A stretch of 13,058 nt of DNA from Rhodospirillaceae bacterium UBA3470 (GTDB lineage: Bacteria; Pseudomonadota; Alphaproteobacteria; Rhodospirillales; Casp-alpha2), in NCBI GenBank assembly GCA_002378125.1, contig DFRF01000072.1:3905-16962 (forward strand), read 5' to 3'. The notes under the pieces are model-generated. The model was not told the origin of the DNA. It saw only the letters and a list, made by a program, of their open reading frames with translations, and did not search any database. Positions 1-7,049 of the stretch are shown here, in pieces. The number at the start of each line of letters is the position of its first letter. The first letter of the stretch is position 1. The position numbers and the translations under genes are program-made.

Positions 1-89
1 TCTTCGGCGCACGGCGGAAGAGACGAGCCGTTAGCTTGACCGCCCGTTAGAAATCCGGAAAGAATTACAAGTGCGAAAAATCGGATCAT
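1..89 (-). CDS. Exported protein, N-terminal 29 codons (cut by window edge)
   Basis: Seen on the minus strand: an ATG at 89 opens a frame that stays open to the window edge. It begins MIRFFALVILSGFLTGGQA and continues NGSSLPPCAE. This is a classic signal peptide: one Arg, a hydrophobic core of about 14 residues, and an A-x-A-like site (G-Q-A) near residue 19. The mature part starts with a Pro-Pro-Cys motif. The upstream ribosome site is weak. The LPPC start resembles the mature ends of some secreted alphaproteobacterial MORN-repeat proteins, but this is only a resemblance and too little is present to name a family. It is too short to be scored as an open reading frame within the window. Confidence 0.5.
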   Translation of the reverse strand, partial: MIRFFALVILSGFLTGGQANGSSLPPCAE

Positions 90-319
90 TGTAAGCAGCC
101 TTATGGGGCTAAGTTAATCGCAACCTAGGCAATATTGATCTAGGAGTTGCTAGTTGGCAATCGAATACAGATTGACAGATCATCTTAAAAAAGGCCTCTC
201 TCCATTCCCCAACGCTACAAAAATGTTGGCTGCACCGTCAAAATCATCCCTCAGGCGAATGTAGCTTCACGGCGCCACTTCGTAATTTGAGTTTTCCTCA
301 CCCAAAGGCGCCTTTTGTG
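90..319. other. Gene-free leader region between divergent genes
   Basis: No convincing coding frame on either strand. The region separates the minus-strand exported protein from the plus-strand membrane protein, so it should hold both promoters. The only structure noticed is at 124-144: 5-bp inverted arms CCTAG and CTAGG around the perfect 8-bp palindrome CAATATTG (130-137). It could be an operator for the exported-protein gene, whose ATG is at 89, but nothing confirms this. Confidence 0.3.
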
Positions 320-360
320 TATAATATAGCCGCTCAGGTATCGGGCGTTGAGTTGCGGAG
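320..360 (+). promoter_or_regulatory. Candidate -10 box and ribosome site of the membrane protein gene
   Basis: A perfect TATAAT lies at 320-325, without a good -35 box at the usual spacing. The ribosome site GCGGAG (355-360) ends 7 nt before the ATG at 368. The pair supports starting the downstream gene at 368 rather than at the TTG at 287, which would place the -10 box inside the gene. Confidence 0.35.
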
Positions 361-367
361 CAATTTC

Positions 368-751
368 ATGAGTATATCAAAGATAATATTAACCCTGTTA
401 GCTATTTGGGGCACGCTAGTAATAATTCTTGGTTTACTTAAACTTCATATTTTCTTCCCCTTCAATATTGCTGATGCAGAGTCAATACCATACCACAGAT
501 GGCAATCTGTAAGGTTCTCTGCTTTTGCAACTGTAATTTATCTTATAATTCGATACTTAATCGGCGGAAGACCAGAGGGTGCCTTGATGGTTGTCAGCGT
601 GTTTTTTAGGTTTTTAGTTCTATTTGGGGCGATCCTAATATGGCAAGCGGATGTAGACGCGAGTGAGTGGTGGGTTTTGTCGTTTTTTATATTTGTAACA
701 CTTCTCTTGCATAAAGAAATGAAGGAGAACCCTCGCCAACGGCACTGGTGA
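368..751 (+). CDS. Small four-helix membrane protein, unknown function
   Basis: A 127-residue protein that I do not recognise. Hydrophobicity indicates four membrane helices: about residues 5-25, 49-65, 71-92 and 100-115. Between the first two is a hydrophilic loop with Asp and Glu (about 34-48). The C-terminus is short and basic (KEMKENPRQRHW). The ATG at 368 is chosen because GCGGAG sits 7 nt upstream; an in-frame TTG at 287 would add 27 residues but lacks these signals. Base composition is clearly more AT-rich than the metabolic genes further right, and codons such as ATA, TTA and AGG are frequent, which suggests acquisition by transfer. It has no operon partner: the next gene is on the other strand. 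Confidence 0.6.
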   Translation: MSISKIILTLLAIWGTLVIILGLLKLHIFFPFNIADAESIPYHRWQSVRFSAFATVIYLIIRYLIGGRPEGALMVVSVFFRFLVLFGAILIWQADVDASEWWVLSFFIFVTLLLHKEMKENPRQRHW

Positions 752-997
752 AGTCGGTTCTAACTTTGTGAAATCCATTTTTATTCGAATTACGTGCGGT
801 CGCAGCAATCGAGGTAGGCACCTAATAACTTGGTGGCCAAGGTTTGGATAGCCCACCATCGCTTGTTTCTGGCTCAAAGAGGACATGACCATCGACGGAA
901 TTGCACATGTGGTGTTGGGCTCTATGGTTTAATTTTTATCGCCACAGGATAGGCTCACGCGCGTTTCGAATGAGCCTCGTAAATCTGGCGCCGAACC
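752..997. other. Intergenic region with an inverted repeat
   Basis: No supported gene. An inverted repeat lies at 951-977: arms AGGCTCA and TGAGCCT are perfect over 7 bp with a 13-nt loop. It is 20 nt beyond the stop codon of the MFS gene (minus strand), so it could form at the 3' end of that transcript. No T-run follows on either strand, so it is not a convincing intrinsic terminator. Confidence 0.35.
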
Positions 998-2266
998 CTA
1001 TCGCGTTATGAGAGCACTTTGCCTAACCGCAACCAACGCCAGTATCGACGCGCAGATACCAAAGAACGCAAAAAGCGTCAGAGATGCATGATAATCGCCT
1101 GTCACGTCGAATAGATTGCCAGAGATCAGAGGACCAGCCGCTTGCGCAATGATTTGCACCGGCAGCGTGATGCCACGTATGGCGCCCAAGTTTTGGCGTC
1201 CGAAACTATTTGCCCAAGCCACCGGCAAAAGCGTCAATAGGCCTCCAATTCCGGTGCCAAAGACACAAGCGGCTAGGAATGCCGTTGAGACATCGTACAC
1301 TATAAGCATGATGCCGGCTCCGATTGACATAAGAAGCGCGGCACCCGCCAAGCTTCTTAGGGCGCCAAACCGTGCTTCGAGCTGACCAAAGACGAGTCCG
1401 GCGACGGCTGACATGAGAGAGAAGACACTGACTGCTGTCGCGGCCAGTCCCATCGAGATACCTCGGTCGATGAGGTGTGGAGCTTGGTGTAGGCTCACGC
1501 CTGCCTGAACGGGATAAATGAATGCCGAAAAAGCGACCAGCAGCCAGAATGTCCGCGTCCGCAAGGCCTCGCCCCGGGTCAAGCTACGTTCCGGATCAGG
1601 ATTATCCCTCTCATCTGATGAATTGGAGTGCTTCCACTTCACCGTTTTTGGCTGAAGGCCGACATCTTCCGGTCGTTGAACCATCAAAATGAGGTTGGGG
1701 AGAACGCCGACGAACAAAACAAGGGCCCCGATGATAAGCCAGCCCGTTCGCCAATCCCAAAGCTCAATGACTGCGAAGGCAATGATGGGAAAGGCGGCGA
1801 GACCCAAACTATGCGCGAGCGCTGCAAACGACATGGCGCGACCGCGCAGATGAATGAACCAATTGGCGACGGCAGTTGTGACGGCGATTTGGAACGGTCC
1901 TACAAATGCCATTCGGCCAAGGCAATACGCTACGTAGAACCAGATTAAAGATTGGGTTTGTGACAAGAGTATCAGGCTGAAACCAATAACCAATGAGCCG
2001 ACGACGAGAATCTGTCCGCCCCCCTGGCGGTCTGCTATCACGCCGACTTTTGGAGAGATTAATGCACCGACTAGTCCGCCTAGGGTAACCGCGCCTGAAA
2101 ACTCAGCCATCGACCAATCGAACGTTGTGGACATTGGGATAGCGAAGATCGATAGGGTTGCAACCGAAGAGCCTTGCTTGGCAAAGTTCGCGCACATGGT
2201 GCATCCGACGATGACCCATCCATAGAAAAACGGTGTTTCCCGAGCGAGACTTTTAGGGTTACGCAT
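998..2266 (-). CDS. MFS transporter, oxalate/formate-antiporter-like (monocarboxylate type)
   Basis: A 422-residue major facilitator, the usual length for a 12-helix MFS porter of the inner membrane. The N-terminus carries FYGWVIVG (about 14-21), typical of the oxalate/formate antiporter and monocarboxylate branch. The loop between helices 2 and 3 has a motif-A-like GVIADRQGG. A charged central loop rich in Lys, Asp, Glu and Ser (about residues 205-230) separates the two six-helix halves. Known relatives move organic acid anions; the substrate here cannot be read. The ATG at 2266 has no clear ribosome site, so the start is a best guess. It stands alone on the minus strand, divergent from the YrdC-like gene. 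Codon use is intermediate between the AT-rich flanks and the GC-rich right part. Confidence 0.85.
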   Translation of the reverse strand: MRNPKSLARETPFFYGWVIVGCTMCANFAKQGSSVATLSIFAIPMSTTFDWSMAEFSGAVTLGGLVGALISPKVGVIADRQGGGQILVVGSLVIGFSLILLSQTQSLIWFYVAYCLGRMAFVGPFQIAVTTAVANWFIHLRGRAMSFAALAHSLGLAAFPIIAFAVIELWDWRTGWLIIGALVLFVGVLPNLILMVQRPEDVGLQPKTVKWKHSNSSDERDNPDPERSLTRGEALRTRTFWLLVAFSAFIYPVQAGVSLHQAPHLIDRGISMGLAATAVSVFSLMSAVAGLVFGQLEARFGALRSLAGAALLMSIGAGIMLIVYDVSTAFLAACVFGTGIGGLLTLLPVAWANSFGRQNLGAIRGITLPVQIIAQAAGPLISGNLFDVTGDYHASLTLFAFFGICASILALVAVRQSALITR

Positions 2267-2407
2267 GGTTGTAATCGAGAATTGTCAAAGCTTAGAGCCT
2301 ATCAAAGAATTCTAAGAGACTTGGTTTCATGGCCGCCTAATAGCCCAATTGGATATTCTAGTGGAACACCTTAAGATATGATGGAATTTTAGAGGCTGTG
2401 ATCCATC

Positions 2408-3094
2408 GTGAATTTAACTCCAGAACAATTACAGAAAGACGCTGAGGCCGTATACGATGTCATAATTGAGGGTGGGATTGCGATTGTCCCATTAGACGTA
2501 GCGTATGCAATAGTTGGACATAAAGGCTCAGCGATCAAAAAAATATTTTCTATTAAGAAGCGAAGTTTTGAGAAACCTAGCGGAATGTTCGCTTGCATGG
2601 ATCACTCGCTGAAGATTCATCAGATGGGTGATATGGAGCGTGAAATTCAGCGAATATTATTTCATGAATATAATTTGCCATTTTCGGTAGTAGCGCCATT
2701 TGACACTTTGAGCCCCGACTTGGTTGGGGTCGATCCTTATGTCGTCTCAACGTCGTCAAAAGCGGGAACGCTTGATATGCTTCTAAATGCGGGTCTGTTT
2801 CACAATACATTTTCGCAACTCTGTTTTGATCGTGGCAAACCTGCTTTTGGATCATCAGCAAATATTTCACTGACGGGTAGTAAGTTTCGCGTAGCAGATA
2901 TTGAGTCAGAATTGATTGATGTGGCTGATATTGTAATTGATCACGGAACAGCCAAGTACGCCAATCGAGAGGGTGTATCCAGTACCATCATCGATTTCCG
3001 TGACTTTACTGTAGTGCGGTATGGTTGTTGCTTCGATCGCATAGAGGAAATTTTTAAAGAAAGATTTTCGATTCAATTACGTCCAGGGGAATAA
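2408..3094 (+). CDS. Divergent YrdC/Sua5-domain protein
   Basis: 228 residues with one YrdC-like fold. Family features seen: the N-terminal strand GGIAIVPLD (22-30), the basic signature KKRSFEKP (50-57, matching the KxR...KP of TsaC/Sua5) and the nucleotide-site motif SSANIS (149-154). Known TsaC/Sua5 enzymes make threonylcarbamoyl-AMP from Thr, bicarbonate and ATP for the tRNA t6A modification. Here the usual PT(D/E)TVYGLG substrate loop reads PLDVAYAIVG, losing both conserved Thr, and there is no C-terminal Sua5 domain. This is therefore probably a specialised paralogue rather than the essential tsaC. The start is GTG at 2408, with AGAGG (2391-2395) rather far upstream. The gene is AT-rich, unlike its right-hand neighbour, and ends 5 nt before the GST gene, whose ribosome site lies inside its last codons. 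Confidence 0.7.
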   Translation: MNLTPEQLQKDAEAVYDVIIEGGIAIVPLDVAYAIVGHKGSAIKKIFSIKKRSFEKPSGMFACMDHSLKIHQMGDMEREIQRILFHEYNLPFSVVAPFDTLSPDLVGVDPYVVSTSSKAGTLDMLLNAGLFHNTFSQLCFDRGKPAFGSSANISLTGSKFRVADIESELIDVADIVIDHGTAKYANREGVSSTIIDFRDFTVVRYGCCFDRIEEIFKERFSIQLRPGE

Positions 3095-3099
3095 TCATC

Positions 3100-3711
3100 A
3101 TGAAGATTTACTACGCGCCGAATACTCGGGCCGTACGTATCGTCTGGCTCTGCGAAGAACTGGGTTTGGATTATGAATTACATAAGTTTGACGGCCTTGC
3201 CGACAAGCGCATGCGCGAACCTGATTATCTGGGCGTGCATCCACTGGGCCGGGTCCCGTGTCTGGAAGATAATGGACAATACATTTTTGAATCTGGGGCC
3301 ATAGTCCAATACATCCTGGCCCGCTACGGTGCTGACAAGTTGGCGCCGGCGCCGGACTCAGACAAATTTTCCACCTATCTACAATGGTTTCATTTCGCGG
3401 AGGGCATGCTTATGCCGCCAGTAAACACCCTGGTGGTGGAGACCCGGATTCTACCCGCCGAAAAGAGCAACCCCACCAACATCGCCCGGGCGAGGAAATT
3501 GCTGGGGCGCATCCTGGCTGCGATAGAGGTTGGCCTCGGCCATAAGGATTACCTAGTCGGTGACTTTACCGCCGCCGACGTCATGTGCGGACACGCCACC
3601 ATTGTGGCGACGCGCAACGGCGGCGACATCTCCGACAAACCGACTGTGGCCGCTTATGTAGAACGCCTGCATGCCCGTCCGGCTCTTCAGAAATCTTGGG
3701 ACGTCGGTTAA
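3100..3711 (+). CDS. Glutathione S-transferase family protein
   Basis: 203 residues, the usual cytosolic GST length. The N-terminal thioredoxin-fold domain (1-78) begins MKIYYAPNTRAVRIVWLCEE, with the active-site region at about 7-11, the cis-proline in GRVPCLED (50-57) and the glutathione-binding ESGAI (64-68). The helical C-terminal domain has the folding motif DFTAADVMCG, where the conserved Asp of the N-capping box is visible. Such enzymes conjugate or reduce electrophiles with glutathione; the substrate is unknown. The ribosome site AGGGGA (3085-3090) lies 9 nt before the ATG, at the end of the YrdC-like gene, so the two are probably translationally coupled. It is much more GC-rich than that gene. 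Its stop codon touches the stop codon of the convergent dehydrogenase with no base between. Confidence 0.88.
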   Translation: MKIYYAPNTRAVRIVWLCEELGLDYELHKFDGLADKRMREPDYLGVHPLGRVPCLEDNGQYIFESGAIVQYILARYGADKLAPAPDSDKFSTYLQWFHFAEGMLMPPVNTLVVETRILPAEKSNPTNIARARKLLGRILAAIEVGLGHKDYLVGDFTAADVMCGHATIVATRNGGDISDKPTVAAYVERLHARPALQKSWDVG

Positions 3712-4617
3712 TCAGGCGTCGGGTACGGGAAGTTCGATGCCCGCGGCCTCCGCATAGACTTTGATCACCGCCGCGTCATCTTCACCCTTGAGGCCCATAT
3801 CGGCGGCGGCCTGGTATCGCGTCAATGCGGTCGTGGCCAGCGGTAGATCGATGCCGAGGCGTTCCGCCTCGGATAGGACGATGCCCAGGTCCTTAGTGAA
3901 AATACCGGCGGCGCTTTTGGGCTGGTAATCGCCGGCGATGACCCGGGGTACGCGGTTGCCGAACATCCAGGAATTTCCAGCCGCCTGGGTAATCACGTCA
4001 TAGATAGATTGTGCGTCCAGCCCCGCCTTCAGACCCAAAGCAACGGCCTCCATGGCGGTTGCGATATGGACACCGGCCAAAAGTTGGTTGACCATTTTCA
4101 TGGTGGAGCCTTGTCCGGCCTCACGTCCGAGATCGAACACCGTTTCCGATGTCGCATCCAGGAAGGGCTTGGCCCGGTCAAAGGCCGCCGACGCGCCGGA
4201 CGCCATAACAGTCAGTTCGCCTCTGAAGGCTTTCGCCGCTCCGCCGCTGATCGGTGCGTCGAGATAGAACAGGCCGCGTTCCTCAACCCGGGCGGCAATC
4301 TCGCGGCACGTATCGGCTGATACGGTGGCGCAGCCCAGGACAACCGCGCCTTCGGGTAGCGCGTCCGCGGCGCCGTTGTCACCAAACAAAACGGCCTCCG
4401 TCTGCGCCGCGTTGACCACGACCACGGTTAGGGAATCCGCTCCGGCTGCCGCTTTGGCCGGGGTTTCGGCGATCGTGGCGCCAGTAGCGGCCAGGGTCTC
4501 CATCGCCACCGGGTTGATGTCCATTCCTACAGTCTGCAGTCCTGCGGCATGCGCCGATTGAGCCATCCCCATGCCCATTGCCCCTAGGCCGATGATGGCC
4601 GACTTGTGCGGACTCAT
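3712..4617 (-). CDS. ltnD: L-threonate dehydrogenase-like NAD-binding hydroxyacid dehydrogenase
   Basis: A 301-residue member of the 3-hydroxyisobutyrate dehydrogenase family. Seen: Rossmann motif GLGAMG (10-15) with Asp33 after strand 2, favouring NAD; substrate motif DAPISGG (120-126); catalytic Lys174 in KMVNQ; and KDLG (242-245). The stretches NQLLAGVHIA and AAGNSWMF are typical of the L-threonate dehydrogenase (LtnD/YgbJ) branch, which oxidises the C2 hydroxyl of L-threonate in four-carbon acid catabolism. The partners of that pathway (kinase, isomerase, decarboxylase) are absent here, so the substrate may differ. A strong ribosome site AAGGAG lies 8 nt before the ATG. The gene is 23 nt downstream of the dioxygenase gene on the same strand, clearly one operon. 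Confidence 0.85.
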   Translation of the reverse strand: MSPHKSAIIGLGAMGMGMAQSAHAAGLQTVGMDINPVAMETLAATGATIAETPAKAAAGADSLTVVVVNAAQTEAVLFGDNGAADALPEGAVVLGCATVSADTCREIAARVEERGLFYLDAPISGGAAKAFRGELTVMASGASAAFDRAKPFLDATSETVFDLGREAGQGSTMKMVNQLLAGVHIATAMEAVALGLKAGLDAQSIYDVITQAAGNSWMFGNRVPRVIAGDYQPKSAAGIFTKDLGIVLSEAERLGIDLPLATTALTRYQAAADMGLKGEDDAAVIKVYAEAAGIELPVPDA

Positions 4618-4640
4618 TATAAATCTCCTTGAAGGGTTGG

Positions 4641-5501
4641 TTAACGGGGCCGGTCGCCGGCGATGGTGACGCGGTTCATGTGACGGCGATAGCCGGCGTA
4701 GTCGTTGATGGCGAAGTGCATTGTGCAGCGATTATCCCAGATGGCCAACGCGTGTGCGGTCCAATCGAACCGGCATTGAAATTCGGGCCGCTTCGCGTGA
4801 TCGTATAGGAAGTCCAAGATCGGCTGACTTTCTTTGGACGTCATGCCCTTGAACCGCATGGTGTAGATGGGGTTTATGAAAAGACCTTTGCGGCCGGTCT
4901 CCGGATGCGTCCGGACAACTGGATGCTCGGTTAGCTTGTTCCCTTCCGCCGACGGTTCAATGTTCATGGAAACGCTTTGCTGGTCATCGTCCGTGAAGTA
5001 GCCGTCGGAACCGTAGTTTCGTTCCGCACTGTGCAGGGCGACCATCCCGTCCAGCATAGCCTTCAAGACGTCCGACAGGCAGGCGTAGGCAGCTTCCATA
5101 TTGACGAATAGTGTATCGCCGCCGTGCGGTGGCGATTCCAGGCAGTAAAGGACCGAACCCATGGGCGGACATTCGTCGAACGTGGCGTCCGAATGCCATA
5201 CGCCGCCGAAATTGTATTTGTCGCCGTCCTCGGGCTCCTTGACGATGTCGATGATGTCGGGGAAGTCGTTCCGCGCCTTCACGAACGGCACCCGGTAGAT
5301 GTCGCCAAAGATGCTAGCGACGCGGAGATGATCCTCGGGGCTCAGGTCCTGGTCGCGGAAGAAAATTACCTTGTGGTCCCAAAGGGCTTGGCGGACGGCC
5401 TCAGTCTTGGAGTTGGAGAGGGGCGTGGCTAAATCGATGCCGCTTACTTCGGCGCCCAAGGCGCCGGCAATGGGATGGGTGGTGATGGTTTCAGTTGACA
5501 T
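4641..5501 (-). CDS. TauD/TfdA-family 2-oxoglutarate/Fe(II) dioxygenase (first copy)
   Basis: 286 residues from the chosen start, the usual TauD length. The iron triad is complete: His103 and Asp105 in WHSDATF and the distal His262 in TMHFAIND. The 2-oxoglutarate arginines sit at the expected offsets, Arg273 (+11) and Arg277 (+15). Known members hydroxylate taurine, alkylsulfates, 2,4-D or small acids, releasing succinate and CO2. The substrate here is unknown, but co-transcription with the threonate dehydrogenase-like gene suggests sequential oxidation of a hydroxy- or amino-acid. The start is set at the ATG at 5501, preceded by GAGAGA; an in-frame GTG at 5513 would add four residues (MREI) but would itself use part of that ribosome site. 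A promoter candidate lies 26 nt upstream. Confidence 0.88.
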   Translation of the reverse strand: MSTETITTHPIAGALGAEVSGIDLATPLSNSKTEAVRQALWDHKVIFFRDQDLSPEDHLRVASIFGDIYRVPFVKARNDFPDIIDIVKEPEDGDKYNFGGVWHSDATFDECPPMGSVLYCLESPPHGGDTLFVNMEAAYACLSDVLKAMLDGMVALHSAERNYGSDGYFTDDDQQSVSMNIEPSAEGNKLTEHPVVRTHPETGRKGLFINPIYTMRFKGMTSKESQPILDFLYDHAKRPEFQCRFDWTAHALAIWDNRCTMHFAINDYAGYRRHMNRVTIAGDRPR

Positions 5502-5526
5502 GATCTCTCTCACTCCATGAGTGAAA

Positions 5527-5556
5527 AAGATAGCGTGCCTGAACTAAGGGTGTCCA
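5527..5556 (-). promoter_or_regulatory. Candidate sigma-70-type promoter of the dioxygenase-dehydrogenase operon
   Basis: On the minus strand, TGGACA (5551-5556; 5 of 6 matches to TTGACA) is separated by 18 nt from TATCTT (5527-5532; 4 of 6 matches to TATAAT). This would place the start of transcription near 5520 and give a leader of about 20 nt carrying the GAGAGA ribosome site. It immediately adjoins the end of the flavin oxidoreductase remnant. Confidence 0.4.
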
Positions 5557-5561
5557 CGCGT

Positions 5562-5983
5562 GATGTCATCGACTGCGATTCCGCTCGGGAAGTCGCGACG
5601 TGCCGACTTGTGGACCCGGCTCAGTGCGATCACCGACAACTACCAGCCGTTCGCTGATCCATGTGGTTCAGGCGGCAAATGAGGGCGCACCCTTGCGGGT
5701 ACATGGTCTCGGCAAGATCGTGGAAATACTCGGTAACATCTTCACTGTCGAGATAGATTTGTCAAAGCACGGACGGTGGATATGCTGCGACGTGGGACGC
5801 GTCGTCAAACATGGACAGCACCAAGCCGGCCTTGCCCTTCTCTTCGTTGTAGCGCTTACAGCGTTCCTGAGGTTGGCCAGCCTCCAAGCAGGCCGGCGCG
5901 TGCGAGGAGCTCATGACGTCGTTCTTGAGGGGAAGGAGGCGCTAAAGGAGAGGTTGCAGCGAGGTGGCCTTGGAGGTCGTCAT
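5562..5983 (-). pseudogene. Remnant of an Old-Yellow-Enzyme-type NADH:flavin oxidoreductase (N-terminal part)
   Basis: Reading the minus strand from the ATG at 5983 gives MTTSKATSLQPLL, a TAG (5942-5944), then RLLPLKNDV, SSSHAP, QERCKRYNEEK, LSMFDDASHVA and PPSVL. A TGA (5762-5764) is followed by QIYLDSEDVTEYFHDLAETM, CALICRLNHMDQRT and, after a frameshift near 5645, GW, IALSRVHKSARRDFP and DDI. Order and spacing match the N-terminal flavin-barrel part of OYE-family enzymes of the 2,4-dienoyl-CoA reductase/N-methylproline demethylase type (SHAP, RYxEEKAxGG, MFGGSS, DSPSVFxQ, LTHMGRRTxW, IAPSxxREPAHRxFPK). Only about 140 of roughly 650-700 codons remain; the rest is gone and the promoter of the next operon follows. 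It begins 10 nt after the epimerase stop codon. The forward-strand frame across it (5600-6172) is a shadow. Confidence 0.72.
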
Positions 5984-5993
5984 GGCAGGTCGA

Positions 5994-7049
5994 TCATTGA
6001 TGGTGTGCGATCAAGGCCAGCTCACGGTTCTCCAAGAACCAGGAAACGGACCTTTCAAGACCCTCGCGCAGCCCGACATTCGGCTGAAACCCTAACGCAG
6101 ATACCAGCTTTGTGGTATCGCAATCTCGACGCGGTTGTCCCGTTAGGGACGTGGGCACAAAGGTGGGGGTGATCGCCGTGCCTCTTCGGCGGCCCACAAT
6201 TTCGGCCACCATGGCGGCGACGGTGCCGATGCTGACTTCCTCTGAGGCGCCAATATTGATGGGATCTGCGGCCGCGTAGCGAGCGGTGACTTCGATCAGG
6301 CCGCGGGCGAAATCATCCACATAGAGGAACGACCGCGTGGGTGTGCCGTCGCCCCAGACAGGGAGCGTGCCATCGGTGGTTTCATCTGCTTTTAAGATTA
6401 GCGCCGGCAGAACATGAGAGCTTACGGGATTGAAGTTGTCGCGCGGACCGTAGGCGTTGTAAGGCCGTGCAATGGCGACCTCCAATCCGTGTTCTTTGAC
6501 GGCCGCAGCGGCTGCATATTCCTCCATCCGCTTCGCCCAGCCATAGCCAGCATTTGTCGGTTCCGGGCTGTCCAGGAAGCCCTCCGTTTCCGGGGTTGGA
6601 ACGAGGCAATGGCGTGGATAGATGCATGCCGAGCTGACCACTAGGAAACGCCTTGCCTGAACCTGTAGGGCGGCTTCCATGACATTGAGGAAGGTGCGCA
6701 TGTTGTCGCGAAAGACCGTTTCCGGATGTGTGGCATTGTATTCGATTCCGGCAACACTGGCCACTAAGTTCATGACTACATCGGCCCCATCAATGCTGGG
6801 TTTGGCATGGGAACGGTGCTGGAAGTCGCACGGGCGAACATCAATGCGATCGCTCAGATGGGCCAAGAACGGCGGCGACGGCGCCTGCCGGCTCGGAACG
6901 ATGACCCGCGCTCCCAGCGCCAGCAATTGCTCGACCACGTGGGAGCCGACAAATCCGCTACCGCCGGTGACCGCCACGCAGGCGCCGGCGAAATAGGCTT
7001 GGGTGTCAGGATGAAAGTCGTTGGCTTGGACGGGGCTCTGGTAGGTCAT
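5994..7049 (-). CDS. NAD-dependent nucleotide-sugar epimerase/dehydratase (extended SDR)
   Basis: 351 residues, typical of extended short-chain dehydrogenases. Seen: the NAD-binding TGGSGFVG (28-35), the catalytic SSACIYP (139-145), Tyr169-x-x-x-Lys173 in YGWAK, and the late ARPYNAYGPRDNF and GDGTPTRSFLYVDD motifs of NDP-sugar epimerases. SSACIYP plus the early GIEYN stretch is closest to GDP-mannose 3,5-epimerase and GDP-L-fucose synthase, but the substrate cannot be fixed. It would act in the cytoplasm, supplying sugars for surface polysaccharide. An extra N-terminal tail of about 22 residues precedes the Rossmann strand. The ATG at 7049 has only a poor ribosome site. A short frame with a much better site lies 64 nt upstream (7113-7163). 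Confidence 0.85.
   Translation of the reverse strand: MTYQSPVQANDFHPDTQAYFAGACVAVTGGSGFVGSHVVEQLLALGARVIVPSRQAPSPPFLAHLSDRIDVRPCDFQHRSHAKPSIDGADVVMNLVASVAGIEYNATHPETVFRDNMRTFLNVMEAALQVQARRFLVVSSACIYPRHCLVPTPETEGFLDSPEPTNAGYGWAKRMEEYAAAAAVKEHGLEVAIARPYNAYGPRDNFNPVSSHVLPALILKADETTDGTLPVWGDGTPTRSFLYVDDFARGLIEVTARYAAADPINIGASEEVSIGTVAAMVAEIVGRRRGTAITPTFVPTSLTGQPRRDCDTTKLVSALGFQPNVGLREGLERSVSWFLENRELALIAHHQ

Noticed and set aside
635..892. 85-codon minus-strand open frame
   Set aside because: It overlaps the 3' end of the membrane protein gene, shows no family motif and has no ribosome site.
951..977. Intrinsic terminator at the 7-bp inverted repeat
   Set aside because: No T-run follows on either strand; kept only as an inverted repeat.
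950..1500. 11-bp direct repeat TAGGCTCACGC at 950-960 and 1490-1500
   Set aside because: One copy is inside the MFS coding sequence, there are only two copies and nothing else links them, so chance is likely.
5600..6172. 190-codon forward open frame
   Set aside because: It is antisense to the OYE remnant and to the epimerase 3' end. Its translation has no recognisable motif and the minus strand explains the sequence better.
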